Numbered from the stretch's first letter, positions 41,972 to 51,143 are shown. The stretch is 64,000 nt of DNA from Enterovibrio baiacu (GCF_004120195.1 NZ_SCHN01000015.1:62001-126000), one strand, 5' to 3'. A program made the numbers and translations. The notes: a model not told the origin generated them from the letters alone.

Positions 41972-42400
41972 TTGTCTATTTGGAAAAAAGCCATTTCTCT
42001 CGACGGTCTTAACGCTACGTCTAAAAACACCTTGGTTGAGCACCTTGGTATTCAATACACCCATTTTGACGACAACAGCTTAACGGGCACCATGCCTGTC
42101 GATTCACGTACACATCAACCTCTGGGAATGTTGCATGGTGGTGCTTCTGTGGTGCTTGCGGAAACGCTGGGTTCGCTCGCAGCCAATATGTGCGTGGAAG
42201 AAAATAAGTACTGTGTCGGTCTAGATATCAATGCGAACCATATTCGTGCAATGCGTTCGGGTTTCGTCACGGGTATCGCGACGCCGACTCACTTGGGTGC
42301 AACGACGCAGGTTTGGCAAATCGAAATCAGTGATGAACGTGGTCGCCTTGTGTGCACAAGTCGCTTGACCATGGCTGTTCTGCAACACAAAGGGAAATAA
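41972..42400 (+). CDS. hotdog-fold thioesterase (MenI/YbdB type)
   Basis: Acyl-CoA thioesterase (142 aa). The PaaI/YdiI pattern is seen in LGMLHGGASVVLAETLGSLA, where the HGG loop and the Glu of ETLG are the active site, followed by ISDERGRLVCTSRLTMAVLQ. MenI-type members hydrolyse 1,4-dihydroxy-2-naphthoyl-CoA in menaquinone synthesis; YbdB-type members proofread enterobactin assembly. Which one this is cannot be told. Start is TTG at 41972 with AGGAG six bases upstream. It is followed two bases later by a DUF3389-like gene. Confidence 0.9.
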   Translation: MSIWKKAISLDGLNATSKNTLVEHLGIQYTHFDDNSLTGTMPVDSRTHQPLGMLHGGASVVLAETLGSLAANMCVEENKYCVGLDINANHIRAMRSGFVTGIATPTHLGATTQVWQIEISDERGRLVCTSRLTMAVLQHKGK

Positions 42401-42402
42401 GC

Positions 42403-42633
42403 GTGGTTATTTCAATCCCTGGTGGAAAGGTCGTGGCGACCATGCACGAGATTATGGTAAAGCTCCAAGAGAACCAAATGACGCTGCAGGCGCATACGGA
42501 TGACATCAGCCTATTGGGTGCGCCATGTATGTTGATCGCCAATGGCGGCACGGTGAATTGGAGTCTTTCGCTGGGTTCAAAAGAGAACATGCAAGCAGTG
42601 AGTGATGCCACAGGCATTGCGATTAAAGGCTGA
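42403..42633 (+). CDS. DUF3389-like small protein
   Basis: 76-residue protein starting at GTG with AGGGAA upstream. Pattern VVISIPGGKVVATMHEIMVK followed by LQAHTDDISLLGA and GGTVNWSLSL is like the vibrio DUF3389 family. Function unknown. It is translationally close to the thioesterase gene (2-base gap), so they are co-expressed. A longer in-frame extension overlaps the thioesterase gene and is rejected. Confidence 0.82.
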   Translation: MVISIPGGKVVATMHEIMVKLQENQMTLQAHTDDISLLGAPCMLIANGGTVNWSLSLGSKENMQAVSDATGIAIKG

Positions 42634-42722
42634 TGCAATCCTTGTTTCTTGAACCCGTGAGTATGTAGAAATACAACTATCCATCTAGCGTTTACGTATT
42701 TTCGTGGGTTCAAGGAGAGAAA

Positions 42723-43085
42723 ATGACCATATTCAAAACATGCGCAGCGGCTTTATTGCTAAGTTGGTCGCCATTTTTACTGGCAGGAAAAGCGGATGTT
42801 ATTGATGCAACGCTTTCGCCGTCGGGTGATAGCTACCGTGTTTCTGCAACGGTAAAACATGCTGATGAAGGCTGGGATCATTACGCCGATGCATGGCGCA
42901 TTGTCACCGCCGACGGCACCGTGCTTGGCACGCGTGAATTGGCGCATCCCCATGTTAACGAGCAACCCTTCACGCGCAGTCTCTCCGGGGTTGTTATCCC
43001 TCGTGGGATTGATGAAGTGTATATCGAAGCAAGAGACAGCGTGCATGGTTGGGGTGGTAAGCGAGTTACCTTGTCCGTCAAATAA
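42723..43085 (+). CDS. exported hypothetical protein (120 aa)
   Basis: Small secreted protein. Signal peptide MTIFKTCAAALLLSWSPFLL ends near LAG. The mature part is strand-rich with SYRVSATVKHADEGWDHYAD and VIPRGIDEVYIEARDSVHGW, suggesting a small Ig-like or beta-sandwich fold. AAGGAG lies nine bases before the ATG. Function unknown. Confidence 0.82.
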   Translation: MTIFKTCAAALLLSWSPFLLAGKADVIDATLSPSGDSYRVSATVKHADEGWDHYADAWRIVTADGTVLGTRELAHPHVNEQPFTRSLSGVVIPRGIDEVYIEARDSVHGWGGKRVTLSVK

Positions 43086-43197
43086 TGACGGTGTCAGTAT
43101 GAAGGTATTGGTAAAGAGCGATTAAGCGATGTTGAACCATGTTGAATGTCATCAAGCTTACTATCGAGATATTTAGAAAGACTTCAGCCCCAATAAA

Positions 43198-43221
43198 AAA
43201 GCCACCGAACTCGGTGGCTTT
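43198..43221. terminator. terminator between convergent genes
   Basis: AAAGCCACCG/CGGTGGCTTT with an AACT loop. The T-run is short on the plus side; the preceding A-run gives Ts on minus. Confidence 0.75.
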
Positions 43222-43260
43222 GTCTATTTTCAGCCTAAGCGAACGTCATTCGACATTTAC

Positions 43261-44076
43261 TCAATATTCGACATTCACTTCATAGCTCGTGAATTTACGA
43301 ACGTTAATGACGCCAGTATCAAAGATCAGGTATTGCCCTTTGATACCTTCAAGTACGCCAGATACCACGGGTTCTTTATCAAAATTGTGGGAGACGATTT
43401 TGGTTGGATACTGAGTGACAGGGTAACTAATATTCACGATGTCATGGAAGATTGGCTCAATGGCATCGAAACCATATTGAATGCGAAGGCTATACAGCTT
43501 GGCATCGATCAATGGGAGCAAGCGTCTCGCTTCCGCTTTCAAATCCAACGGTTCGTTGTCGCCTTTGAGTAGGGCGCGCCAATTGGTTTTGTCTGCCACA
43601 AACTCTGCAAGGGCGATTTCTACCAATCCTGACAGATGGCGATTCTTCACCTTAATAATAGGAAGTGCTTGCGTCGCACCCTGATCGATCCAGCGTGTCG
43701 GTATTTGGCTCGCGCGGGTGATGCCGACTTTTAGCCCAGAGGTGTTAGACAGATAAACGATGTGGTCTGTCATACAGAACTGCTCACCCCATTCTGGCTC
43801 TCGGCATGTGCCTTCTGCGAAGTGACAGGTTTCAGGCTTCATAATGCACATGTCGCACCGCGCAAGTTTCCTCATGCAGGTGAAACAATGCCCTTGGCTA
43901 AAACTCTTATTGGTTTTGTTGCCGCAAGCATCGCAATAGATATTGCCTGTGTGCGTCAGGGTGAGTGATTTACCGATAAGGGGTGTTAACTCAACCTGAT
44001 TTTCGCCGACGAGAAGGGTGTAGCGCACAGTGTCTTCAAGTGCGCTTTTCATTTTGCTCAAAGTACCAGTAATCAT
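43261..44076 (-). CDS. DUF2797 protein with zinc cysteines
   Basis: 271-residue protein of the DUF2797 type. The Cys pairs YCDACGNKTNKSF, GHCFTCMRKLARCDMC and PETCHFAEGTC form two zinc-like knuckles. Next comes DHIVYLSNTSGLKVGITRAS then IPTRWIDQGAT, which looks like a GIY-YIG-type strand pattern. A C-terminal domain of about 90 residues follows. The family has no settled function; the resemblance to a nuclease fold is an impression only. No ribosome site is obvious before the ATG at 44076. Confidence 0.88.
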   Translation of the reverse strand: MITGTLSKMKSALEDTVRYTLLVGENQVELTPLIGKSLTLTHTGNIYCDACGNKTNKSFSQGHCFTCMRKLARCDMCIMKPETCHFAEGTCREPEWGEQFCMTDHIVYLSNTSGLKVGITRASQIPTRWIDQGATQALPIIKVKNRHLSGLVEIALAEFVADKTNWRALLKGDNEPLDLKAEARRLLPLIDAKLYSLRIQYGFDAIEPIFHDIVNISYPVTQYPTKIVSHNFDKEPVVSGVLEGIKGQYLIFDTGVINVRKFTSYEVNVEY

Positions 44077-44258
44077 GGTTTTATTATTGTTGTCCTTTAC
44101 GTGGGAGCAGTTTACCAGAAACGGTTGAAAATTTTAGGTTAACAAAACAGCAAACGACATCATTGAGACGTTGGAAGAAAATGATGTTGGAAAAAAATTG
44201 AAGAGGTCAGCGTTATGCCAGGGAGCGATGAGGGAGAAGTTCAGTGCGAAGAAAGGGG

Positions 44259-44297
44259 CAATAAAAAACCGATGAAACGTGCGCACATTTCACCGGT
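44259..44297 (-). terminator. rho-independent terminator (minus strand)
   Basis: On the minus strand ACCG-TGAAA-GTGC pairs with GCAC-TTTCA-CGGT (30 bases, two mismatched pairs), followed by TTTTTTATT. It terminates the 99-residue gene at 44339. Confidence 0.78.
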
Positions 44298-44338
44298 CTA
44301 GAAATTCATGTGTTTGAGTGCCGCGTTAACGCTGAGAT

Positions 44339-44638
44339 TTAGCGCTTCACAATGCCGCTGTTTAAGTCGACATACAGAGAGAGCGACACAATCAGCACAT
44401 TTTTTTCAATATCTTCATTAATATCGTCGATCACAAACAAGTCAGCATCGGAGTCCGCCGTGTTGTTTTCGGCGAGTTGAATGATGTCTTGTTGGATATC
44501 ACCATAAACCGTCAGTTCTTCGACTTTTTCATAGTGTCCGTAATCCAGTAACGCAGCAGGAGCAAGTTCGGGTTTCGCCATCGCAGAAGTAGAGGCGACA
44601 AGGGTGGCGGCAAGCAGGGGCAAAGTAAAAAAACGCAT
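44339..44638 (-). CDS. exported hypothetical protein (99 aa)
   Basis: Small periplasmic protein with signal peptide MRFFTLPLLAATLVASTSAM ending near AMAK. The mature part is acidic: VYGDIQQDIIQLAENNTADS followed by FVIDDINEDIEKN. No family recognised. It has a dedicated terminator, which supports it as a separate gene. Confidence 0.75.
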   Translation of the reverse strand: MRFFTLPLLAATLVASTSAMAKPELAPAALLDYGHYEKVEELTVYGDIQQDIIQLAENNTADSDADLFVIDDINEDIEKNVLIVSLSLYVDLNSGIVKR

Positions 44639-44777
44639 TTGGATGGTCCATCATTCTTAGTATTGGCAAAATTTTGCCATACCAAATTTTCTATATGTCA
44701 GTGGTGAGTCAGAATCGTTTTATTTTGCGGTAAAAAAAGTGACTTTTATGGAACAGCACTGAAATGTTTGGGGTAAC

Positions 44778-45680
44778 TCACATTTCTACAAGGATCGGGC
44801 AATGATCCGAGAGTCTGTAGGTCGCGACAGCATGGTAGGAGTACTGATACTGCTTCGTTTTAGGCGGGTTTTCTACCGTAATAGCCCCTGGGCTGGCAAT
44901 GATGTGGTCGATCAGTTTTCTATAAACAACATGCTCCCAACGCTTGGTCCGATAGTTATATTTACGGGCTTTACACTTGCTTTGCGTATTCTGTGTCAGA
45001 TTTACGACGTTCTCTTCGCCCACTTCTTTGATGAGCGCCTTCCACACCCATTCGTTTTTCTCATTTAAGTAGTGGTTAAAATCACCCGCAATCACAAACT
45101 CTTCGTTCAACTTTGTGCGTGTGTTAATCCAAACGGAAAGGGCTTCGATTTGACGATCGAGTTTCTTACAGCTGTTGTTACGGCGGACGGGGGTTTCAAA
45201 GCAGCCTGATTTTAGGTGAATGGAGAGCAAATGCAGTGGCGGTTCGCCTTCACGTTCTACTTCTATGTATGCGCCGTAGCGTAAATCACCGTCAGAAAGG
45301 AAGGTAGGAAGACCAAGCGGCTTGTAGTCCGGGTGATCAATCACAGAGATGCCTTTTCTGACGGCCCAACCTGTGAATTGACCACTGCCGCGGCTGCGCT
45401 TAAATCGCGCTTTTCTGTCCGAGAAATAGATATTGTACTCGTTGATATCCAGTACTTTCGCCAGCACGTCGACAGAATCAACTTCTTGGAACGCAATGAG
45501 ATCGGCATTTATCACGGAAGACACGGTTTTCAACATCAAGTAATCGTCTTTAGTGCGCTTACTTTGAATCATGTCGTTCTTGTCGGAAAGCCATTCCATA
45601 TTCCATGTGGCGATAGAGAGTGAGGCGTGGGCAGGGCGCATGAAAAAGAGTGATAACAGGGCGAAAGCGAGTACGACCAT
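44778..45680 (-). CDS. secreted endonuclease/exonuclease/phosphatase family protein
   Basis: EEP-fold hydrolase (300 aa). Signal peptide MVVLAFALLSLFFMRPAHA, then the DNase I-like motifs: IATWNMEWL, LIAFQEVDSV (catalytic Glu), LLSIHLKSGCFE, VIAGDFNHYLN (Asp and Asn) and the C-terminal RLSDHCPILVEM (Asp-His). The metal-dependent phosphodiesterase site is complete. Exported members degrade extracellular DNA. The frame is open to 45782, but the ATG at 45680 puts the signal peptide at the N-terminus; neither has a clear ribosome site. Confidence 0.9.
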   Translation of the reverse strand: MVVLAFALLSLFFMRPAHASLSIATWNMEWLSDKNDMIQSKRTKDDYLMLKTVSSVINADLIAFQEVDSVDVLAKVLDINEYNIYFSDRKARFKRSRGSGQFTGWAVRKGISVIDHPDYKPLGLPTFLSDGDLRYGAYIEVEREGEPPLHLLSIHLKSGCFETPVRRNNSCKKLDRQIEALSVWINTRTKLNEEFVIAGDFNHYLNEKNEWVWKALIKEVGEENVVNLTQNTQSKCKARKYNYRTKRWEHVVYRKLIDHIIASPGAITVENPPKTKQYQYSYHAVATYRLSDHCPILVEM

Positions 45681-46067
45681 GTATCGCGATTTAGGTGCGT
45701 TTATAGCTTGCCAAGAACAGGCAATAGCAGACGGGAAGATGCCGTTGCTTAAACAGCTTCTTTCGGTGTGACTAAAACGCATAAAAGTCGTGTTTCTCTA
45801 TTTATTATCTTCTTCATTCCGATGAGAGCAAACCACAGCTTCTCAATTGCTTTGACCCTGAACAACCTCGTCGAACCTAGCGCTTGATTCTGTATCCGGC
45901 GTCTTTAGGTTACTTGGGGTCATGGGGCGATAGTAGTGCATACAGTATACGATGTTTTTTCAATCTGACATTTTTGCGCTGTACGTTGTACTTTTTTACA
46001 GGCTTTTCTCAAATATTGAAGCTTATCCGCACTAATCGAATAGATAAAAAACGCATCCTATTTGGCT

Positions 46068-46081
46068 ATGATCTAAATCAA
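46068..46081. promoter_or_regulatory. FNR-type site in the nrdD promoter
   Basis: ATGATCTAAATCAA matches the FNR consensus TTGAT-N4-ATCAA at 9 of 10 positions. A TCTAAT -10-like box at 46104-46109 is placed so that FNR would be centred near -41.5, the class II position, giving anaerobic activation of nrdDG. Inferred from sequence only. Confidence 0.65.
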
Positions 46082-46109
46082 TGTATTTGTCCCTACGTGA
46101 TCGTCTAAT

Positions 46110-46125
46110 GCACCACATATTGTAG
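46110..46125. promoter_or_regulatory. candidate NrdR box
   Basis: GCACCACATATTGTAG is close to the NrdR box ACACwAyATaTwGTGT. It overlaps the predicted transcription start. A second box usually lies about 31 bases away; the closest candidate is weak. Confidence 0.45.
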
Positions 46126-46377
46126 CTGTCACTATCAACTTGCCCATATTTGGTATTTGTTGACGGGTTGGACACTAACGTGATAAGCACCATGTTCCCG
46201 CAAAAATAGCAGAAAAAATGCTGTTAATTGCCGGCATTTTGTGTGTATCGCATGACAACCTCAGTGACTGAGTGATTTAGGTACGTAAATGCCGCGCCTT
46301 TCCTTAATCAGGCGGGCATTGCCGTTTTCTCTTTTCAGTTACAGGGTGTATTAGGACTATTCGTTGAGGAGTTTTTT

Positions 46378-48498
46378 GTGAAACCTGTTGTCATCAAACG
46401 TGATGGATGTCGTGTGCCATTCCAACGTCAACGCATTGAAGATGCGGTCATTAGTGCTGCACATAATATCGAAGACATGGATCGCGCCTATGCAGCGGCT
46501 GTTGCAGACGGCGTTCTGGCGCAATTTATGCGTGTAGACGAAGTTGATATCCATCAGATCCAAGATGCAGTCGAAAACCATTTGATGGCAGGTCCACATA
46601 AAGCGGTCGCGCGTGCATACATTGAATACCGTCATGATCGTGACAGCATTCGCGAGCGCAAAAGTCGCCTAAACCATGAAATCCGTGGTTTGGTTGAGCA
46701 GACTAACTCAGACATCCTCAATGAAAACGCGAACAAAGACAGCAAAGTTATCCCAACACAGCGTGATTTGTTGGCGGGTATCGTGGCGAAACACTACGCC
46801 ACCCAATACATGTTACCAAAATCGGTTGTTCGCGCGCACGAGCAAGGCGATATCCACTATCACGATTTGGACTATGCCCCGTTCTTCCCAATGTTTAACT
46901 GCATGCTGATCGACCTTGAAGGCATGTTGACCAAAGGGTTCAAGATGGGTAATGCGGAAATTGATCAACCTAAATCAATTTCAACGGCAACGGCGGTTAC
47001 CGCACAAATCATCGCACAAGTGGCGAGCCACATTTATGGCGGCACAACGATCAACCGCATCGACGAAACCCTCGCACCGTATGTAGAAATCAGTTACGAA
47101 AAACACCTTGCTGTTGCGCGTGAGTGGAACATTGCTGATGCAGAAAGCTATGCAGAATCACGCACTGAGAAAGAGTGTTACGACGCGTTCCAATCGCTCG
47201 AATATGAAGTAAACACCCTGCATACCGCAAACGGACAAACGCCGTTTGTTACATTTGGTTTTGGTTTGGGAGAATCATGGGCAGCGCGCATGATCCAGTC
47301 TTCGATTCTGAAAAATCGCATCGCGGGATTGGGCAAAAATCGCAAGACCGCAGTATTCCCGAAATTGGTCTTCAGCGTAAAAGCGGGCTTGAACCTGAAA
47401 GACGGTGAGCCGAACTACGACATCAAGAAATTGGCATTGGAATGTGCGTCTAAGCGCATGTATCCAGACATCTTGAATTACGATCGCGTGGTGGAAGTAA
47501 CGGGGTCATTCAAAACCCCAATGGGTTGCCGTAGCTTCTTGTCAGCGTATGAGGAAAATGGCGAGCTGATCCACGAGGGACGTAACAACCTTGGTGTGAT
47601 CAGCCTGAACTTGCCGCGCATTGCTATTCGTGCAAATGGCTGTGAGAAAACCTTCTACAAACTGCTGGATGAAGTGATGGCGGTTGCGCGTGAAGGTTTG
47701 GATTCACGCATTGCTCGCTTAGATGGTGTGAAGGCGCGTGTTGCACCGATCCTTTATATGGAAGGCGCGTGTGGCGTTCGCTTGAATGCGGATGACAACA
47801 TCAGCGAGATTTTCAAAAATGGCCGTTCTTCGATTTCAATGGGCTACATCGGCCTGCATGAAACCATGAACGCGCTGTATGGCACTGAGCAGCATGTGTA
47901 CGATTCACCAGAATTGCGCGAGAAAGCCATTGCCATTATTCAGCACATGAAAGCCGCGACAGATCGCTGGAAAGACGAAACCGGCTATGGGTTCAGCCTT
48001 TACAGCACGCCGAGTGAAAACTTGTGCAGCCGTTTCTGCAAAATCGACACAAAAGAATTTGGTTTGGTTGATGGTGTCACGGACAAAGGTTACTACACCA
48101 ACAGCTTCCACCTCGATGTAGAGAAAAGCGTTAACCCGTACGACAAGATCGACTTTGAAATGCCTTATCCGCCAATCGCGAACGGTGGTTTCATTTGTTA
48201 CGGTGAATACCCGAATATTCAGCACAACGTTGAAGCACTCGAAAACGTGTGGGATTACAGCTACGAGCGTGTGCCTTACTACGGCACTAACACACCGATT
48301 GATGAATGTTACGAATGTGGCTTCATGGGTGAGTTTGAATGTTCGAGCAAAGGTTTTGTCTGCCCGAGTTGTGGCAACCACGACTCAACCAAAGTATCTG
48401 TAACACGCCGTGTTTGTGGTTACCTTGGTAGCCCAGATGCACGTCCGTTTAACGACGGCAAGCAAGAAGAAGTAAAACGTCGCGTTAAACACATGTAA
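46378..48498 (+). CDS. nrdD: anaerobic ribonucleoside-triphosphate reductase
   Basis: Class III ribonucleotide reductase (706 aa), which makes dNTPs from NTPs without oxygen. An N-terminal ATP-cone (VIKRDGCRVPFQRQRIEDAV, about 1-95) controls activity. The core has HYHDLDYAPFFPMFNC, and the C-terminus has a zinc ribbon CYECGF/CPSCGN followed by the glycyl radical motif RRVCGYLGSP, where NrdG makes the radical. Translation starts at GTG with GAGGAG upstream. It is the first gene of nrdDG, with FNR-type and NrdR-type sites before it. Full length, all motifs intact. Confidence 0.98.
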   Translation: MKPVVIKRDGCRVPFQRQRIEDAVISAAHNIEDMDRAYAAAVADGVLAQFMRVDEVDIHQIQDAVENHLMAGPHKAVARAYIEYRHDRDSIRERKSRLNHEIRGLVEQTNSDILNENANKDSKVIPTQRDLLAGIVAKHYATQYMLPKSVVRAHEQGDIHYHDLDYAPFFPMFNCMLIDLEGMLTKGFKMGNAEIDQPKSISTATAVTAQIIAQVASHIYGGTTINRIDETLAPYVEISYEKHLAVAREWNIADAESYAESRTEKECYDAFQSLEYEVNTLHTANGQTPFVTFGFGLGESWAARMIQSSILKNRIAGLGKNRKTAVFPKLVFSVKAGLNLKDGEPNYDIKKLALECASKRMYPDILNYDRVVEVTGSFKTPMGCRSFLSAYEENGELIHEGRNNLGVISLNLPRIAIRANGCEKTFYKLLDEVMAVAREGLDSRIARLDGVKARVAPILYMEGACGVRLNADDNISEIFKNGRSSISMGYIGLHETMNALYGTEQHVYDSPELREKAIAIIQHMKAATDRWKDETGYGFSLYSTPSENLCSRFCKIDTKEFGLVDGVTDKGYYTNSFHLDVEKSVNPYDKIDFEMPYPPIANGGFICYGEYPNIQHNVEALENVWDYSYERVPYYGTNTPIDECYECGFMGEFECSSKGFVCPSCGNHDSTKVSVTRRVCGYLGSPDARPFNDGKQEEVKRRVKHM

Positions 48499-48507
48499 GG
48501 CTGAGTC

Positions 48508-48978
48508 ATGAACTTCCATCAATATTATCCGGTTGACGTCGTCAACGGCGAAGGAACGCGTTGTACCTTGTTTGTTGCAGGGTGTGAGCACCAATGTCGA
48601 GGCTGCTATAACCAATCTACTTGGTCGCTGAATTCAGGGCAGGTATTTGATAAGCAAATGGAAGATCGTGTGATTGCTGACTTGAATGATACACGTATCA
48701 AACGCAGAGGATTGTCGCTCAGTGGCGGCGATCCCCTTCATCCTGCCAATGTGCCAGCGGTACTTGCGTTGGTGAAGCGTGTGCGTGCTGAATGTGAAGG
48801 CAAAGACATCTGGTTATGGTCTGGGTATGAGCTTGCGAATTTAACGCAAGAACAGCAGGCTGTGATTGATCTCGTTGACGTGATGATAGACGGCAAATAT
48901 GAAAAAGAATTGGCGAGTCCGTCGTTACCTTGGCGTGGCAGTGCTAACCAAGTGATTCATCGTTTGACACTCGTCTAA
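48508..48978 (+). CDS. nrdG: anaerobic ribonucleotide reductase activating protein
   Basis: Radical-SAM activase (156 aa) for NrdD. The iron-sulphur motif VAGCEHQCRGCYN is the CxxxCxxC cluster site near residue 30, and LSLSGGDPLHP is the SAM-binding GGDP motif. It lies 9 bases after nrdD and is co-transcribed. Length matches E. coli NrdG (about 154). Terminator at 49008. Confidence 0.97.
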   Translation: MNFHQYYPVDVVNGEGTRCTLFVAGCEHQCRGCYNQSTWSLNSGQVFDKQMEDRVIADLNDTRIKRRGLSLSGGDPLHPANVPAVLALVKRVRAECEGKDIWLWSGYELANLTQEQQAVIDLVDVMIDGKYEKELASPSLPWRGSANQVIHRLTLV

Positions 48979-49007
48979 CAATTCTTATTGATACATATCA
49001 TAAGCTT

Positions 49008-49034
49008 AATGCCGCTCACTCAGCGGCATTTTTT
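49008..49034 (+). terminator. rho-independent terminator after nrdDG
   Basis: AATGCCGCT/AGCGGCATT stem with a CACTC loop and a T-run. Confidence 0.88.
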
Positions 49035-49137
49035 ATGCCAGCCGAATAAGGTCAACAGACCTTAGTCATCGAGTTTGATATTATATACTGTTGAACATTC
49101 ACTCGATTCAGCATTGTCTTCGCACTAAGGACACCGA

Positions 49138-49707
49138 ATGAAACGACATAACCTGCAACGAAGCAGAATGGCGCTGTGCAAGTTTGCCTTCTTCTCTTTG
49201 CTTGCCTTGGCTTTCGCTAGCCCCTTTTCTGTTTCGCACGCCGCGACCGACTCTCCGGTTTATGAACATGCATCTGACGGCAAATTGTTGCTCGGAGAAA
49301 AAGAATGGGTGAAAGTTGACACCATTGGCGTGGTTGCCAAAGCGCGTGTAGATACGGGCGCAACAACCTCGTCAATCAGCGCCGTCGACATCAAACCCTT
49401 CGAACGCGATGGGAAGAAATGGGTTAAATTTCGCTTGGCGCATGACAACAAAGAAAGTGATGTGCTGGAATCTCGCGTTGTCCGCACTGTGCGCATCATT
49501 CAATCGAGCGCGGAAGGGTATGATCGTCGCTACGTTGTCGCATTACCAATCACCATTGGGGACGTGACAGAGAAGACGGAGTTCACCTTGCGTGACAGAC
49601 ATCATCTCAACTTTCCCGTTCTTCTCGGGCGTACCTATTTGAAGGGGACGGCACTTGTCGATGTTAGCCGAAAATTCGTTCAACCCAAACCTAACGCGAC
49701 GCGGTAA
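49138..49707 (+). CDS. exported retropepsin-like protein (ATP-dependent zinc protease family)
   Basis: Secreted or periplasmic protein (189 aa). A signal peptide of about 35 residues ends near SHAAT. The mature domain is of the PF05618 type (RloA/RlaP-like), with the retropepsin signature KARVDTGATTSSISAVDIKP, in which Asp in DTGA would be catalytic, and a later FPVLLGRTYL hallmark. These proteins carry the misleading family name 'ATP-dependent zinc protease'. Activity in this member is inferred from the intact DTGA. AAGGACACCGA before the ATG is a good ribosome site. Confidence 0.9.
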   Translation: MKRHNLQRSRMALCKFAFFSLLALAFASPFSVSHAATDSPVYEHASDGKLLLGEKEWVKVDTIGVVAKARVDTGATTSSISAVDIKPFERDGKKWVKFRLAHDNKESDVLESRVVRTVRIIQSSAEGYDRRYVVALPITIGDVTEKTEFTLRDRHHLNFPVLLGRTYLKGTALVDVSRKFVQPKPNATR

Positions 49708-49758
49708 AACCTCACCTGTCGATTAAAATGTCAACACGTCTGTAAACGTGTAAAGCGA

Positions 49759-49791
49759 GCGCAACGGTAATGATTACCTTTGCGCTTTTTT
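49759..49791 (+). terminator. rho-independent terminator
   Basis: GCGCAA-GGTAA/TTACC-TTGCGC stem with a TGA loop and a T-run. Confidence 0.85.
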
Positions 49792-49866
49792 GATTTGCGC
49801 TTCGCGCATGTTCTAGTAATGTAGACGCATCACGTTTTAAATAGCCGTTAAATAAGGAAGTTACCC

Positions 49867-51051
49867 ATGCTAGATCTGCTCACTCCGGCGCAACAAGATC
49901 CGATTTTGTCACTCTCCATTGCTTACCGACAAGATACGCGTACGGACAAAATGGATCTTGGGATTGGCGTATACAAGGATAGCCAAGGCAATACCCCGAT
50001 CATGCAAGCGGTGAAGGTGGCTCAGCAGCAACTTGCCAATGAGCAGACAACGAAGAGTTATGTTGGTCTTGCTGGCAACGAAGCCTTCAATCAGGCAATG
50101 ACCGATTTGTTGCTCAAAGACACTGACGGTTATCAGCGCTGCGCGACATTGCAAACACCCGGCGCGAGCGGTGCATTGCGCATGCTGGCTGATCTGATGT
50201 TCCTTGCGAAACCTGTTACCACGGTTTGGATCAGCGATCCGAGTTACGTCAATCACAAACCTGTCATGGAAGCGGCAGGTCTGACGGTGAAGTTTTATCC
50301 ATACTTTAATGCTGCGACCAAGCAGGTTGATGCGGATGCCATGCTCGATGCGCTGTCTAAAGCCGGCTCTGATGATGTGGTTCTTCTTCATGGTTGTTGC
50401 CACAACCCAACAGGCGCAGACATTCGTCCTGAGCATTGGCAGGCGATCAATGAACTTGCTCAGAAGAACGGTTTCACGCCATTCGTTGATATCGCGTACC
50501 AAGGTTTTGGTGCGGGATTAGAAGAAGATGCGCAAGGTTTGCGTTTGCTGGCCGATTCCGTGGAAGAAATGCTGATCGCCACCTCTTGCTCTAAGAACTT
50601 CGGTTTGTACCGTGAACGGACAGGTGCCGCCATTGTGATTGGTAAGAATGCGCAGGAAGCCATGAACGCGAAAGGGCGCGTGCTTCAATTGGCGCGTGCA
50701 ACATACACCATGCCACCTGATCATGGTGCAGCTATTGTAGAAACGATCCTCACCAGCGACGCACTCACACAACAGTGGCGCTCAGAACTCGACGCGATGC
50801 GCGGTCGTATTGTGTCTCTACGTGAAACGCTGTGTACGTCTCTGGCTGAGCGTTGTGGTGACAACCGTTTTGATTTCATCAAGCAGCACCAAGGCATGTT
50901 CTCTATGCTGGGTTTGTCGCCTGAGCAAATTGGCAAACTGCGTGATGAGTTTGGTATCTATGCGGTGGGTGATAGCCGTATTAATGTCGCGGGTCTGACT
51001 GAATCGCGCATTGACTACCTTGCAGACGCATTGGTGAAAGTGTCTTCGTAA
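49867..51051 (+). CDS. aromatic amino acid / aspartate-type aminotransferase
   Basis: PLP enzyme (394 aa) of the AspC/TyrB class I family. Substrate segment: MDLGIGVYKDSQGNTP. PLP site: TSCSKNFGLYRERTGA, with the Schiff-base Lys in SKN. The PLP-contacting HGCCHNPTGADI and DIAYQGFGAGLEED are also present. The family transfers amino groups from aspartate or aromatic amino acids to 2-oxoglutarate. Aromatic specificity is likely from overall similarity to TyrB-like vibrio enzymes but not proved. The phhAB genes 9 kb away belong to the same pathway. AAGGAAG before the ATG; terminator at 51117. Confidence 0.92.
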   Translation: MLDLLTPAQQDPILSLSIAYRQDTRTDKMDLGIGVYKDSQGNTPIMQAVKVAQQQLANEQTTKSYVGLAGNEAFNQAMTDLLLKDTDGYQRCATLQTPGASGALRMLADLMFLAKPVTTVWISDPSYVNHKPVMEAAGLTVKFYPYFNAATKQVDADAMLDALSKAGSDDVVLLHGCCHNPTGADIRPEHWQAINELAQKNGFTPFVDIAYQGFGAGLEEDAQGLRLLADSVEEMLIATSCSKNFGLYRERTGAAIVIGKNAQEAMNAKGRVLQLARATYTMPPDHGAAIVETILTSDALTQQWRSELDAMRGRIVSLRETLCTSLAERCGDNRFDFIKQHQGMFSMLGLSPEQIGKLRDEFGIYAVGDSRINVAGLTESRIDYLADALVKVSS

Positions 51052-51116
51052 AACGCTTTTTACTCTTTGCCTCTTCGTGGTGCTATTGCGTGTTTGAATG
51101 CACGCCATATCAATGT

Positions 51117-51143
51117 AAAAGCCAGCTTCGTGCTGGCTTTTTT
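51117..51143 (+). terminator. rho-independent terminator after aminotransferase
   Basis: AAAAGCCAGC/GCTGGCTTTT stem with a TTCGT loop and T-run. Confidence 0.9.

Larger units (their letters stand above)
45681..46377. other. long intergenic region before nrdD
   Basis: About 700 bases with no convincing gene. From left: a degenerate TTTAGGTTACTTGGGG (45903) that recalls the TATACCC-repeat end, then the FNR-type site, a -10-like TCTAAT and a NrdR-type box in the nrdD promoter. The final 160 bases before the GTG could be a leader. Confidence 0.6.

Noticed and set aside
46137-46154. Second NrdR box 29 bases after the first
   Set aside because: Only the central CATATT fits; outer positions do not match.
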